Of a DNA stretch of 64,000 bases, positions 7,208 through 16,548 are shown piece by piece; within the stretch, counting starts at the first letter, position 1, and each line of letters opens with the position of its first letter. The position numbers and the translations under genes are program-made. The DNA is taken from assembly GCF_016807185.1 (NCBI RefSeq), contig NZ_JAEVYN010000002.1, forward strand, positions 1,358,528-1,422,527, written 5' to 3'. Under the pieces are notes generated by a model that was given only the letters and a program-made list of their open reading frames with translations, did no database searches and had not been told where the DNA came from. Source of the stretch: Leptolyngbya sp. Cla-17 (GTDB lineage Bacteria > Cyanobacteriota > Cyanobacteriia > Leptolyngbyales > Leptolyngbyaceae).

Positions 7208-8782
7208 ATGGCATACAACTACTCAAAGCTAGATGAGGATAATCTTAAATGGTTTCCCAACGACAATTCGTGTGCGACACTACGCACGATAAAAGTATTG
7301 CATGGACAGATACGAGGTCTTAGAAAAGCCACTGTAGACTTTTGTTATCCAATAACAGCAATAGCTGGGTGCAATGGGTCTTGTAAAACTACAGTCCTTG
7401 CATTATCAGCTTGTGCTTTCCACAACACATCTAGCGGCTTTAAATTGTCTGGGAGAAAGCAGCCATATTACACTTTTTCAGATTTTTTTGTCCAGACAAA
7501 AGAAGAGGTTGCACTGGGAAATATAATAGTTGGCTACGAAATCCTTCACGATAGATGGAAGGGAGGCAAGGCTGGAGCAGCTTGGCAACATCGTATTAAA
7601 AAATCAGGAGGTCGTTGGAATAACTATGACTCTAGAGCAAGGCGTACTGTTGTATTTCTTGGAGTTGAGCGAATTGTCCCACATTCGGAAAGAAGCGTAT
7701 CTAAGAGTTATCGAGGTAAATTCAAGTCGGGAACCGATCACGGCTGGGAAGATAATGTTCGCGAGATTGTGGGCAGAATTCTTGGAACTGACTACATCAG
7801 TTTCAGTTATAGGCGACATTCAAAATACCGTTTACCTGTCGTAGCTAAAAAAGATCAGAAAATTTATTCTGGCTTCAATATGGGAGCAGGAGAACACTCT
7901 TTATTTGAGCTATTTTCAATCATTTATGAATGTCCTGATGGATCTCTAATTTTGATCGACGAAATAGAACTTGGTCTTCATGAGAAGGCTCAGGAAAATT
8001 TAATCAAAGAATTGAAAGAAGTTTGTAAAAAGCGTAAATTCCAGATCATTTGTACAACTCACTCTTCTCGTATTCTTGAATGTTTGCCACCGGAAAGTAG
8101 AATTTTCCTTGAACGCAGTGGGGTTGAGACCGTCATCATACCTGGGATTTCGCCAGCTTATGCAACTGGTAAGCTTTCAGGTCGTCGAAATGTTGAGTTG
8201 GATATTTTAGTAGAAGACGAAGCAGCAAAATTAATACTTGAAACAGTTTTGGATAAAGAGCTTCGCTCCCGCACACATGTTTTACCTATTGGTTCAGCCG
8301 CCGCAGTTATGCGGCACCTCGCTGCAAGATACAAGGAAACCAAACATAAAAAAGACAAAATATTAGAAGTATGTGTGTTCCTTGATGGAGATAAGTCATC
8401 GAAGAAGATTGAGCAGATTAATCTGTTTATAAAAGCTCTAGAGAATCCTACTGAACAACAAAAATCTAAGGAATGGGTAGAAGAACGTCTGCTGTTTCTA
8501 CCAGGTGATGAATGGCCCGAATCTTGGATTGTTAAACCTAACGATAGAAACCCTTTTTATGAGAGATTTGAGAGAGAACTGCAAATGTCAATAGCGGAAG
8601 TCGATGATTTATTAGATTCTGCATCTAGGGCTGGTAAGCATAATGAGTTCCGTGAAGCAGCAAAAATCCTAACGCTTGGTGAGACGGTTGTGGCAAGTCA
8701 CTTAATAAAGAGTGCTTTTGATTCTGCCCCAGAAGAGTCACAGAGACTTATTGGATTTATTCGAGAATTTCTTAATAGATGA
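7208..8782 (+). CDS. OLD-like AAA ATPase with C-terminal TOPRIM nuclease domain
   Basis: 524 aa. ABC/SMC-type ATPase: Walker A region G54-C-N-G-S-C59-K60-T61, signature-like GAGEHSLFEL (~226-235), Walker B LILIDEIELGLH (Asp251/Glu252) and switch TTHSS (~283-287). It is followed by a TOPRIM domain with the acidic residue in LVEDEAAK (~335-341) and the DxD in FLDGD (393-395). This is the layout of OLD-family nucleases, many of which act in phage defence. No UvrD-like GajB partner or reverse transcriptase is nearby, so it is a stand-alone type rather than Gabija or a retron. The Walker A Gly before Lys is Cys (TGT), one base from Gly, and may weaken ATP binding. Few HIP1 sites and a lower G+C than neighbouring genes suggest transfer. 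Confidence 0.82.
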   Translation: MAYNYSKLDEDNLKWFPNDNSCATLRTIKVLHGQIRGLRKATVDFCYPITAIAGCNGSCKTTVLALSACAFHNTSSGFKLSGRKQPYYTFSDFFVQTKEEVALGNIIVGYEILHDRWKGGKAGAAWQHRIKKSGGRWNNYDSRARRTVVFLGVERIVPHSERSVSKSYRGKFKSGTDHGWEDNVREIVGRILGTDYISFSYRRHSKYRLPVVAKKDQKIYSGFNMGAGEHSLFELFSIIYECPDGSLILIDEIELGLHEKAQENLIKELKEVCKKRKFQIICTTHSSRILECLPPESRIFLERSGVETVIIPGISPAYATGKLSGRRNVELDILVEDEAAKLILETVLDKELRSRTHVLPIGSAAAVMRHLAARYKETKHKKDKILEVCVFLDGDKSSKKIEQINLFIKALENPTEQQKSKEWVEERLLFLPGDEWPESWIVKPNDRNPFYERFERELQMSIAEVDDLLDSASRAGKHNEFREAAKILTLGETVVASHLIKSAFDSAPEESQRLIGFIREFLNR

Positions 8783-8894
8783 AAGACACTACAACGCAAC
8801 ATAGATAGCCCTATTGAAACAGACTGAAGGAAAACCTTGTGATGACGCAGAGGCTACTTGAAACCGCTCAATAGAACATTAATCTAATTCCATC

Positions 8895-9122
8895 ATGAAT
8901 ACTCTCGACCAGGTGTTAGAAAAGGCTTTGCAACTGTCCTACGAACAGCAGGAAATACTGATTAAGATTCTGCAAAATCGTCACCACGAAAGTCGTCGTG
9001 CAGAAATGGCTGCGGATGCCCAACAGAGCTTAGCTGATTTTCGTGCAGGCAAATTTCGACCCCAATCAGCCAGGTATGTGATTACAGAGTTATGTCAATG
9101 TTTAGATAAGTCAAAAGCCTGA
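8895..9122 (+). CDS. Antitoxin-like protein (orphan)
   Basis: 75 aa starting MNTLDQVLEKALQLS. The pattern (helix with LSYEQQEILIKIL, then RRAEMAADAQQSLADFRAGKFRPQSA) matches small cyanobacterial proteins normally found as the upstream antitoxin of RelE/HigB-type toxins. No toxin gene follows; the next gene, 12 nt away, is a convergent TetR regulator. It is therefore either an orphan antitoxin or the remains of a pair. It lies 112 nt after the OLD-like nuclease, in what looks like a small accessory islet. Confidence 0.6.
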   Translation: MNTLDQVLEKALQLSYEQQEILIKILQNRHHESRRAEMAADAQQSLADFRAGKFRPQSARYVITELCQCLDKSKA

Positions 9123-9133
9123 AATCACTGCTT

Positions 9134-9694
9134 CTAATGTCTCTCGGCAATGCCCTCCCAAAGTTTTTGCGGTAGTTGTTTCAGTACGCGTTGAAAGGGC
9201 GCTGGATCGTTTAGCCCCTGAGCTAAGATCAGTGCCCCTTGAATGGCAATCACACCATCTTCTCCTCGCTGCTGGGCGATCGCGCTGTCCATTCCCGCTT
9301 CAACTAATACGGCGGCGATCGCATCAATCCACGACTTTAACAAGAGTTGCACTTTATCTTGAAACACATCCTTCGCTGAACCGAGCAGTAAGGCAGCCAG
9401 TAGACAAGGTTTTTGACCATCCTGGTAAACACTGGCGATGCGATCGCACATGCGCCCTAAACGCTTTCTGGCATTGCCTTCACCGCGAACTGCCTCCAAA
9501 GTAATTTGCTCTAAACCCTGTTCTAGATCTGCCAACACAGTTTCTACCATCTCATCCTTGCCGCCCGGAAAATGATGGTAAAGACTGGCTTTTCCTAACC
9601 CTGTTGCCTGCGAAATTTTGGATAGCGTCACGCCATCGTAGCCAAACTGTCGGAACAGATCTAGCAGAAAGGGTACATAAGTTTGCTTAGACAT
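9134..9694 (-). CDS. TetR/AcrR-family transcriptional repressor
   Basis: 186 aa. The N-terminal helix-turn-helix includes VTLSKISQATGLGKASLYHHF (residues ~22-42), followed by the GGKDEMV segment typical of the YxaF/LmrA-like TetR subgroup, and an all-helical ligand domain. It is transcribed divergently from the glutathione-S-transferase gene, with two near-palindromic 16-bp sites in the 147-nt space between them, so it probably represses that gene pair and itself. The inducer is unknown; an electrophile or xenobiotic would suit a GST. Confidence 0.88.
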   Translation of the reverse strand: MSKQTYVPFLLDLFRQFGYDGVTLSKISQATGLGKASLYHHFPGGKDEMVETVLADLEQGLEQITLEAVRGEGNARKRLGRMCDRIASVYQDGQKPCLLAALLLGSAKDVFQDKVQLLLKSWIDAIAAVLVEAGMDSAIAQQRGEDGVIAIQGALILAQGLNDPAPFQRVLKQLPQKLWEGIAERH

Positions 9695-9738
9695 CGTCGC
9701 AACCCGTGAAAAAAGTTTAATTCATCTATTGACAATCA

Positions 9739-9781
9739 TACCGAACGTTCAGTACAGTTTCTCTATACCGAACGAACGGTA
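9739..9781. promoter_or_regulatory. Tandem TetR operator with overlapping promoter
   Basis: Two 16-bp sites with the same half, TACCGAACGTTCAGTA (9739-9754) and TACCGAACGAACGGTA (9766-9781), 27 bp centre to centre. A TTGACA box (9729-9734) and TACAGT (9753-9758), 18 nt apart, read toward the GST gene, and the first operator covers this spacer. Binding by the divergent TetR protein is inferred from position. Confidence 0.6.
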
Positions 9782-9841
9782 CACGAATTGGATTTTTCCT
9801 AAGCGACTATTCTTTTTCACGAAATCTAGAGGATTCAACCC

Positions 9842-10441
9842 ATGATTAAGCTCTATGGTCACGAACTATCCGGCAATAGCTACAAAGCCCGACTGTTTTT
9901 GTCCTTGTTGAAGCTGGAATTTGACTGGATCACCGTCGATTTAATGAAAGCAGAGCACAAAGGGGCAGCACATTTGGCGCGAAATTCTTTTGGACAGGTG
10001 CCTGTGTTGGTGGATGGAGAGGTCACCCTGCCTGATGCCCAGGCAATTTTGGTTTATTTGGCGCGTCAGTATGGAGGTGAAGAATGGCTGCCAAGTGAAG
10101 CTCTACCGCTGGCGCAAGTCATTCGTTGGCTCTCAACAGCAGCAGGGGAAGTTCGGCAGGGTCCTGAAAATGCGCGGCTTCATTACTTGTTTGGCGTAAC
10201 CGCTGTTGAGATTGAACGGGCAACTCAGAAATCAGAGTTCATTCTGACGCAGTTGAACCAGCATTTGGAGACGCGCACCTGGTTAGAGTTTGAGCGCCCA
10301 ACGATCGCTGATATTGCGATCTTTCCTTATGTGGCTCTAGCACGTGACGGCAAAATCAACCTGGATGCCTACACCGACGTGCTGGCGTGGATCGAACGAG
10401 TCAAGCAATTGCCTGGTTATATTCCCATGGCAGGCTTGTAG
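9842..10441 (+). CDS. Glutathione S-transferase family protein
   Basis: 199 aa. N-terminal thioredoxin-like GST domain (MIKLYGHELSGNSYKARLFL; the cis-Pro region FGQVPVLVDGE; the glutathione gamma-glutamyl contact LPDAQAILVYLA) and an all-helical C-terminal domain with the N-capping-type motif PTIADIAIFPY (~158-168). The likely active-site Ser11 precedes Asn-Ser-Tyr. It is cytoplasmic and conjugates or reduces electrophiles. It is the first gene of a pair with the flavin-barrel protein 45 nt downstream, probably under the divergent TetR repressor. Confidence 0.9.
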   Translation: MIKLYGHELSGNSYKARLFLSLLKLEFDWITVDLMKAEHKGAAHLARNSFGQVPVLVDGEVTLPDAQAILVYLARQYGGEEWLPSEALPLAQVIRWLSTAAGEVRQGPENARLHYLFGVTAVEIERATQKSEFILTQLNQHLETRTWLEFERPTIADIAIFPYVALARDGKINLDAYTDVLAWIERVKQLPGYIPMAGL

Positions 10442-10486
10442 ATAGGTTTAAGAGCATCACAACAGCGTGATAAAGGAAAATGAACC

Positions 10487-11401
10487 ATGGCAACTCCAGG
10501 CTGGTTACAAGCAGAATCGCCCTTCCACGTGGGTGAACGGGCAATTCAAGCCCGACTAGGAATACAAAACCAAATGGACAAGCAGGGACGGCAAGTGATT
10601 CGGGACTATCTCGCCGATCAACATCGTCAGTTTTTTGCTCAACTGCCTTACCTAATTGTGGGCACGGTGGATGGATCAGATTCTCCTTGGGCCTCCATTC
10701 TGGTGGGAAAACCGGGCTTTCTCTCCTCGCCAGACAATCGCACCTTACGAGTAACCGCAAAACCGCTGTTTGGCGAGCCGCTAGTCACGACCCTTGCGGA
10801 CGGCATTGACATCGGCTTACTGGGAATTGAACTGCACACGCGCCGCCGCAATCGACTGAATGGCACCGTTGCAGCAATGGATGCAGATGGCTTTGTTATT
10901 CAAGTAGGGCAAAGTTTTGGCAACTGCCCCCAATACATTCAAACCCGGATGGTTGAGCTGAATGATTTTGATCCGCTAGTGTCTAAACCAATTCAGGCGA
11001 TCGCAACACTGGGCACTCCCGAACGCAAGCTGATTGCCGCCGCTGGTACTTTCTTCATTGCGACTGCCTATCAAGCTGCTTCAGCCGGAACTGCCAGCGG
11101 TGTAGACGTATCTCATCGGGGCGGCAAACCCGGTTTTGTGCGAATCGACGATGCCCAAACTTTAACCGTGCCAGATTTTTCGGGCAATGGTCACTTTAAT
11201 ACTTTCGGTAACCTGGAGCTAAATCCGCGTGCGGGTCTGCTGTTTATCGATTTTGAGCAGGGTGATTTGCTCTATCTTACCGGCACTGCTGAGGTGATCT
11301 GGAAAGGGGCGGAAATCAGCGCCTACGAAGGAGCAGAGCGATTATTCCGTTTTCATCTTTCCAGTGGCTATCGCGTGGAGGGCGGTTTGCCTCTGGGGTA
11401 A
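10487..11401 (+). CDS. Pyridoxamine-phosphate-oxidase-like flavin split-barrel protein
   Basis: 304 aa. The segments HRQFFAQLPYLIVGTVDGSDSPWASILVGKPGF (~45-78) and DVSHRGGKPGFVRIDD / GNGHFNTFGNLELNPRAGLLFIDFEQGDLLYLTGTAEV (~206-264) are two copies of the FMN-binding split-barrel signature. This family reduces or binds flavin-dependent substrates, and similar proteins are often encoded beside oxidoreductase modules. It follows the GST by 45 nt on the same strand and is probably co-regulated with it by the TetR protein. The substrate is unknown. Confidence 0.82.
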   Translation: MATPGWLQAESPFHVGERAIQARLGIQNQMDKQGRQVIRDYLADQHRQFFAQLPYLIVGTVDGSDSPWASILVGKPGFLSSPDNRTLRVTAKPLFGEPLVTTLADGIDIGLLGIELHTRRRNRLNGTVAAMDADGFVIQVGQSFGNCPQYIQTRMVELNDFDPLVSKPIQAIATLGTPERKLIAAAGTFFIATAYQAASAGTASGVDVSHRGGKPGFVRIDDAQTLTVPDFSGNGHFNTFGNLELNPRAGLLFIDFEQGDLLYLTGTAEVIWKGAEISAYEGAERLFRFHLSSGYRVEGGLPLG

Positions 11402-11478
11402 CCCGCACCCAGCTTTATTTCATTTTATGTCTAGACCCCTTAGACTGATTAAATCGTTCGTGAACGAGAGTTTTGTCC

Positions 11479-12702
11479 ATGAAAGATTTTAGTCAACTGC
11501 TAGCTGACAGAACAGAAACAATTACAGCTCAATGGGTCGAGGCCGTTGTTCGCGATCGCCTAATTGCCAGCACGAATGATCTTTCTCGCAATGCCATTCG
11601 CGATCATATTCCGCATGTGCTAGAAGCCATGGTGACGGTATTAGCGGAAGATCAAACTAACGATGTTGAGGCGATCACTCAAGTGAGCTTTCTGCACGGA
11701 GCTTTGAGAGCGGAACAAGGCTTTGACCCGACGGAAATTGTGCGCGAATATCATTTATTGCGGACACTCATTTTGACAAACCTGCAAGATGAGTTACTGA
11801 AAGGAACCACAATAGAACTGTTTCGAGCGATGTCGTTGATATCGGCTGTGGTTGATGCCGCAATCGCTCAGTGCTTCAAGAGCTATGTGCAAGAACGAGT
11901 CCGAGAGCTAGAACAGCTTCAAAGTCAGCTTACATTAACTGTGCAAGAGCTAAATCGGTTGATTCGGGCAAATCAAGAAAACCTGTCTATGCTAGCGCAT
12001 GAGCTAAAAACGCCGCTTAACTCCATTATTGGCTACGCTGAATTATTTTTGCGACAACAGCGCCGAATCGAAGTAAAAGATACAGCGCCAAATATTGACC
12101 ACATTGAGCGGGTGTTGCGGAATGGTCGTCAACTCCTGCATTTGATTAATGATGCGCTTGAGCTAGCGCGATCGGATGCTAACAAAATACAGGCTCATCC
12201 AGCATTAGTTGATGTTCAGGAAATTCTTCAAGCTGTGGTTGAAGTGATTCAACCGCTGGTTGATGCTCGTAGCTTAAAATTTGTGTTGGCTTGCGATAAC
12301 GCTCCTGAGGAAGTGCTGACCGATGGATTTAGGCTTCAGCAGGTGCTAATCAATTTACTCAGTAATGCGATTCGCTATACCGAAGCGGGCAGCATTACTT
12401 TGGCTTGTCGATCGCTAGAGAACGACACTTGGGAAGTTGCGGTTACGGATACTGGTATCGGCATTGCTGTAGAAGAGCAATCCCAAATTTTTGAGCCTTT
12501 CTATCAAGTCACCTCACCTCGTCAACCTCCCCTTCCTGATAGCACGGGTTTAGGATTGGCGATCGTGGCTCAACTTGTGAAACTACTACAGGGCGAAATT
12601 CATCTTACTTCCCAGGTTGGTATGGGTTCAACCTTTGCGATCATATTGCCCCAGACCATGGTGGTAGATAGTTTCGATCCTCAAGTTGTAGCTTTAGGTT
12701 AA
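11479..12702 (+). CDS. Sensor histidine kinase with RsbRD-type N-terminal domain
   Basis: 407 aa from ATG 11479; an in-frame TTG at 11473 is less likely. Residues 1-135 form an all-helical globin-like RsbRD N-terminal sensor (LLADRTETITAQWVEAV). A short coiled coil (~138-165) is followed by the phospho-acceptor His174 in MLAHELKTPLNS, and an ATPase domain with N box (QVLINLLSNAIRYT), G1 DTGIGI and G2 GLGLAIV. There is no membrane segment, so it is a cytoplasmic kinase. The next genes on the opposite strand are a receiver protein and a receiver-kinase hybrid, likely partners. Confidence 0.9.
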   Translation: MKDFSQLLADRTETITAQWVEAVVRDRLIASTNDLSRNAIRDHIPHVLEAMVTVLAEDQTNDVEAITQVSFLHGALRAEQGFDPTEIVREYHLLRTLILTNLQDELLKGTTIELFRAMSLISAVVDAAIAQCFKSYVQERVRELEQLQSQLTLTVQELNRLIRANQENLSMLAHELKTPLNSIIGYAELFLRQQRRIEVKDTAPNIDHIERVLRNGRQLLHLINDALELARSDANKIQAHPALVDVQEILQAVVEVIQPLVDARSLKFVLACDNAPEEVLTDGFRLQQVLINLLSNAIRYTEAGSITLACRSLENDTWEVAVTDTGIGIAVEEQSQIFEPFYQVTSPRQPPLPDSTGLGLAIVAQLVKLLQGEIHLTSQVGMGSTFAIILPQTMVVDSFDPQVVALG

Positions 12703-12745
12703 CTAAACTGCCTCACGCGATCGCGAGGTTCGTATTGCAAAAACT

Positions 12746-13099
12746 TCAATTGAGCAACGTTTGAATACGGTTTAACAACCTGTCAAAATCAATTGGCTTA
12801 CGAATAAGATCCTCGTCTTCTACCTTTGACTCTGCCATTGCAGCCTGATCATTACCCGTAACTAGCAATATTGGCATCGATAATTTTAGATTGTGGCGAA
12901 CCTGCTGAACAACTTCATACCCACTCATTCCGGGCATCATTACATCTAGCAATATCAGGGCGGGGGGATGTGCCGCAATCTTTTTTAAGGCGATCGCACC
13001 ACTGTTGGCAACGTCAGTCTGATAGCCTTCCGATTCCAGAAATGTTTGAAGCAAGTCGGAATTATCAACAATATCGTCAACAACCAGAATATGTTTCAT
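12746..13099 (-). CDS. Single-domain response regulator (CheY-like)
   Basis: 117 aa receiver domain only: acidic pocket VVDD (8-9), phospho-acceptor Asp52 in LLDVMMPGMSGYEV, switch Thr in LVTGND and Lys in IRKPID. There is no output domain, so it acts by protein contact. It is convergent with the upstream histidine kinase (44-nt gap) and 120 nt downstream of the hybrid kinase on the same strand. It is plausibly a phosphate shuttle between them. Confidence 0.9.
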   Translation of the reverse strand: MKHILVVDDIVDNSDLLQTFLESEGYQTDVANSGAIALKKIAAHPPALILLDVMMPGMSGYEVVQQVRHNLKLSMPILLVTGNDQAAMAESKVEDEDLIRKPIDFDRLLNRIQTLLN

Positions 13100-13218
13100 G
13101 AAAAATTCAATAGTAAAAACCTTGAGTACGATTGATAAAGGTTGTGACTGATGAGAATTGCAATCCCTGATTAAAAGTAAACTCCAAGCTAACTGTTGAA
13201 AGTCAATTTAATGGCGTT

Positions 13219-14376
13219 TTATTGTGCGATCGCGGGTAAATGGATGGTAAATACACTGCCTTTTCCGGGTTCAGATTGAAGCTGAATGTTTCCTTGATGC
13301 GATTCAATAATTCGACGTGACAAATAAAGCCCTAAGCCGCTGCCTGCTCGCTTATGGTTTCCCTGACGAAATCGCTTAAATAATGCTTGCTGCTCTTCTA
13401 ATGCAATTCCAGTGCCACTATCACTCACTTCAAGCCGGATTGAAGGCATAGTAGGATTGCTGCCTGTTGCAGTGTCCACTGCCATCGGTTCAACCAAGCG
13501 AACCTTTACCCATCCCTTATCAGTAAACTTAATTGCATTGCCAACCAAATTAGTCAAAACGCGGCGCAACTCCAGGCGATCGCCCATGACGGTGGCGGCA
13601 TCTTGCAAATTTTCACTCTTTTCAATCTCGGTCTTATCTATCTCAGCAATGAGCGTCAAACCTCGGTCTGTTGCTAAAGGTGATAATTCATGAACCACCT
13701 CATCCACAATCTCCCGCAGATTGCAGGGCACAAAGGTAAGTGTTTTTGAGCCAGCATCATGCCGATATACTTCTAGTAAAGTGTTGACCATTTGCAACAG
13801 ATTACTGTTGCTCTTGACCATGCTACCTACCGCTTCACTCATATCGTCTGATAGCGGACCCAACACCTCTTGATGAAACAATCCCAGCATTCGATCTGCT
13901 GCAACTAAAGGAGTTCGCAAGTCGTGAGTCAACCGCATGACAAAATCATCTTGCTGGCGCACCATACGGTCTCGTTCATCAATGCTACGTTTGAGCCGCA
14001 TTAGCGATCGCACTCGCGCCAAGAGTTCATCTACATCCACAGGTTTGCGAATAAAATCATCCGCTCCCATATCCAATCCTTTCACTACGCTGGATCGCTC
14101 ATCCGCCGTAATCAGTAGAATCGGAATATAGGGAAGATGATCTGCATCTTGACGAATTCGCCGAGTCACCTCATAGCCATCCATTCCGGGCATCATGACA
14201 TCTAACAAAATCAAATCTGGTAGAAGTTCCTCAACCTTCTCTAAAGCTGTCTTGCCATTCTCGGCTAATGCAACTTCATATCCACCATATTCCAACGTTG
14301 TTTGTATCAAAAATCGGTTATCAGCCGAGTCGTCAACTACTAAAATATTCCCTGTAAGAACCTGATTGGCAAGCAT
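13219..14376 (-). CDS. Receiver-histidine kinase hybrid
   Basis: 385 aa. N-terminal receiver (phospho-acceptor Asp59 in LILLDVMMPGMDGYEV, Lys in FIRKPVDV), a short helical linker, dimerisation domain with His151 in RLTHDLRTPL, and ATPase domain (N box VLTNLVGNAIKFT, DSGTGI, GSGLGLYLSRRI). This receiver-first architecture is common in cyanobacteria for kinases driven by an upstream kinase. It forms a small module with the two flanking two-component genes. The AT-rich upstream region holds a perfect palindrome ACCAATTGGT near 14470 that may be regulatory. Confidence 0.9.
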   Translation of the reverse strand: MLANQVLTGNILVVDDSADNRFLIQTTLEYGGYEVALAENGKTALEKVEELLPDLILLDVMMPGMDGYEVTRRIRQDADHLPYIPILLITADERSSVVKGLDMGADDFIRKPVDVDELLARVRSLMRLKRSIDERDRMVRQQDDFVMRLTHDLRTPLVAADRMLGLFHQEVLGPLSDDMSEAVGSMVKSNSNLLQMVNTLLEVYRHDAGSKTLTFVPCNLREIVDEVVHELSPLATDRGLTLIAEIDKTEIEKSENLQDAATVMGDRLELRRVLTNLVGNAIKFTDKGWVKVRLVEPMAVDTATGSNPTMPSIRLEVSDSGTGIALEEQQALFKRFRQGNHKRAGSGLGLYLSRRIIESHQGNIQLQSEPGKGSVFTIHLPAIAQ

Positions 14377-14545
14377 ATGTTTTTCAAAAAGCCCGTTAAA
14401 TACTTTTTTAAGTAATTACCTTCCACCCTAAAAGCTAGCTTGTTTAATACTGAATAGTCAGTACCAATTGGTCAAACATTATACGACTCATCAGTTTGTC
14501 AAGTTGCTACTAATTATTCTGCTAATGGACATAACTTCAGCTAGC

Positions 14546-14758
14546 CTATAAAGAGCTTTGATAATCTGGGTCTGTCCAACATTGGGGCAAATTTTCGTCG
14601 GATGGAAAAGTTAAGTTAGCTTTGTCAAATTCCTCAGGATCTTGTTCTTCCTGCCCATCTTGAATCCTTCCAGAAATAGTCGGCTTCATTGGATTGATTA
14701 CAGCTTCAGCATCCAAAACTTTGATGAGCGCACCGTCTTTCTTACTCTTCAAAAACAT
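14546..14758 (-). CDS. Conserved small acidic protein, unknown function
   Basis: 70 aa starting MFLKSKKDGALIKVLD and ending in LPQCWTDPDYQ. The pattern (MFLK start; EEQDPEEF; LTFPSDENLPQCW) matches a small cyanobacterial family sometimes labelled acetyltransferase without evidence. No membrane segment. It stands alone between the hybrid kinase and the MFS transporter. Function unknown. Confidence 0.6.
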   Translation of the reverse strand: MFLKSKKDGALIKVLDAEAVINPMKPTISGRIQDGQEEQDPEEFDKANLTFPSDENLPQCWTDPDYQSSL

Positions 14759-14890
14759 TTTTTTAATCCAAAAGCAATAGTTTAAGTCATTAATTTATCG
14801 CTAAATTAATTCATCATTGAGCATAGACCATTCGGTCGATCAGTTTTTCTATCTTAAGTAGCATTTATTTTATACACGCATCACCATGTT

Positions 14891-16342
14891 TTATAACTGC
14901 TCAGTTTTGTTCTGCTTTAAGGTTGCTTGATTGCCCACTCCATCAATCCGTAATAAATAAGTCATCCCGGCTGCGAACAAACAGACCCACACTAGCAGGA
15001 AAAGCAAGGTCGTCTCGCCCCCCGCTTTTCTGATAAACGGCAGTGTAAATGTGCCTAAGATGGCTCCGGCTTTGGCGATCGCGCCTGCAAACCCCGCTCC
15101 AGTGGCGCGAATGGATGATAGAAACACTTCGCCAGATAGTAAAAAGGTGGTGGAGTTGGGACCCATGTTCATCATCAGGTTATAGATGAGGAAGCCTAGG
15201 AATATAACGGCTAAATTCCATCTGGGCGGCAAATGAAGTAGGCTGGCGATCGCCAAAATGGTTAAGCCGATCGCCATTCCTAAAAAGCCGATGATTTGTA
15301 GACGAATGCGACCCAGGCGATCGACCAGCAGCACTGCCAACAAGAAACCTGCAACCAAAAACAGATCCACAATTGCGGAACCTTGAGCAGCGGCGAATTC
15401 TCTCGCTAATAGGCTGTCTTCGGTCGTGAACGCCAGCGCTGCCAAAATAACGGGCGTAAAGATACCAATGCCATAGGTCGCAATGTCTTGCAAAAACCAG
15501 GGAATAGAAGCAAACAGCGTGTTGCGGCGATAGGCAGATGAGAACAAATCGGCAAAGGCAAGTTTGGGTGTTTGATTGGGTGGGTCGGTATCTGGCGTAA
15601 GGACGATCGCCTGCTCTAGTAAAATCGACGCGGCTTTAGAAGCGGATTTATAGTCGCCTCGCGCTAAATAGTAGCTGGGGCTTTCTAGCAAAAAGCTGAA
15701 CCGTAAAATGCCGACCGAGATCGCCAACACCAACCCGACTCCTAACATCCAGCGCCATGCATAGGCGATCGCAGGCTGGATTGAATCGGGATATAGCGCT
15801 TGAAACCCATAGATCACGACCAGTCCCGTCACCGCCCCTAACAGTGCCCCCACTGCCTGAAAGGTAAACGCCCCAATCACCATGCGACCGCGCAATCGAG
15901 CCGGCACATTCTCCGTGATGTAAGCAACGCTAATGGGATAGTCGGCTCCGATCGCCACGCCGACCAAAAACCGGAAGACAATCAGGGATGTTGCATTCCA
16001 GGCAATCACCGTTCCTGTTGTTGCGACCAAAAACAGGATTATATCCACAATCAGCATTCGCTGCCGCCCCACGCGATCGGTGATCGATCCCAAAATCAGC
16101 GACCCCACCAGTGACCCCGCCAAAGCTGCCACGGCGATCGCGCCAACTTCCGCCGTACCCAAACCAAAATCTTGCTGTAAAAAAGGAAGGGCAACGCCAA
16201 TAATGAAAAAATCGAAGCCATCCAGCGCAATCAAACCAGCGGATAATGCCCACAACCACTTCATCGGACGGGTGAGATCAGAGGCATCTAGCCGTTGCTC
16301 AAAGGACAGATTAGGGGCGATCGGGTCAGAATTTGGAACCAT
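14891..16342 (-). CDS. MFS transporter (metabolite:H+ symporter type)
   Basis: 483 aa with about twelve membrane helices. MFS motif A, GSITDRVGRQRM, lies between helices 2 and 3, with a second copy VDRLGRIRLQ between helices 8 and 9. The helix-1 motif ALDGFDFFIIG and ENVPARLRGRM after helix 4 are those of the sugar/aromatic-acid symporter branch. It imports a small solute across the cytoplasmic membrane with protons; the substrate cannot be told. It is divergent from ilvB. Confidence 0.88.
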   Translation of the reverse strand: MVPNSDPIAPNLSFEQRLDASDLTRPMKWLWALSAGLIALDGFDFFIIGVALPFLQQDFGLGTAEVGAIAVAALAGSLVGSLILGSITDRVGRQRMLIVDIILFLVATTGTVIAWNATSLIVFRFLVGVAIGADYPISVAYITENVPARLRGRMVIGAFTFQAVGALLGAVTGLVVIYGFQALYPDSIQPAIAYAWRWMLGVGLVLAISVGILRFSFLLESPSYYLARGDYKSASKAASILLEQAIVLTPDTDPPNQTPKLAFADLFSSAYRRNTLFASIPWFLQDIATYGIGIFTPVILAALAFTTEDSLLAREFAAAQGSAIVDLFLVAGFLLAVLLVDRLGRIRLQIIGFLGMAIGLTILAIASLLHLPPRWNLAVIFLGFLIYNLMMNMGPNSTTFLLSGEVFLSSIRATGAGFAGAIAKAGAILGTFTLPFIRKAGGETTLLFLLVWVCLFAAGMTYLLRIDGVGNQATLKQNKTEQL

Positions 16343-16548
16343 GAAACGTTTCTATTTATGTAAGGTGCAAGGTATGGAAAAACTTTCGTTACAATCTCTT
16401 CAAATGTCATCGGAAGCTGATGTTAAAATCAGGGACTATCTAGCTAAATGCTGATGAAATGGACAATCTAGAAGTCATAGGCTTGACTTTGACCGAGATT
16501 TTCTCGACAGAAAATCAAAATCCACTCTAGACTGGGCTTCAAGCATTA

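Noticed and set aside
7208..9122. Gabija or retron system
   Set aside because: No UvrD-like GajB, no reverse transcriptase and no msr/msd-like structure near the OLD-like gene.
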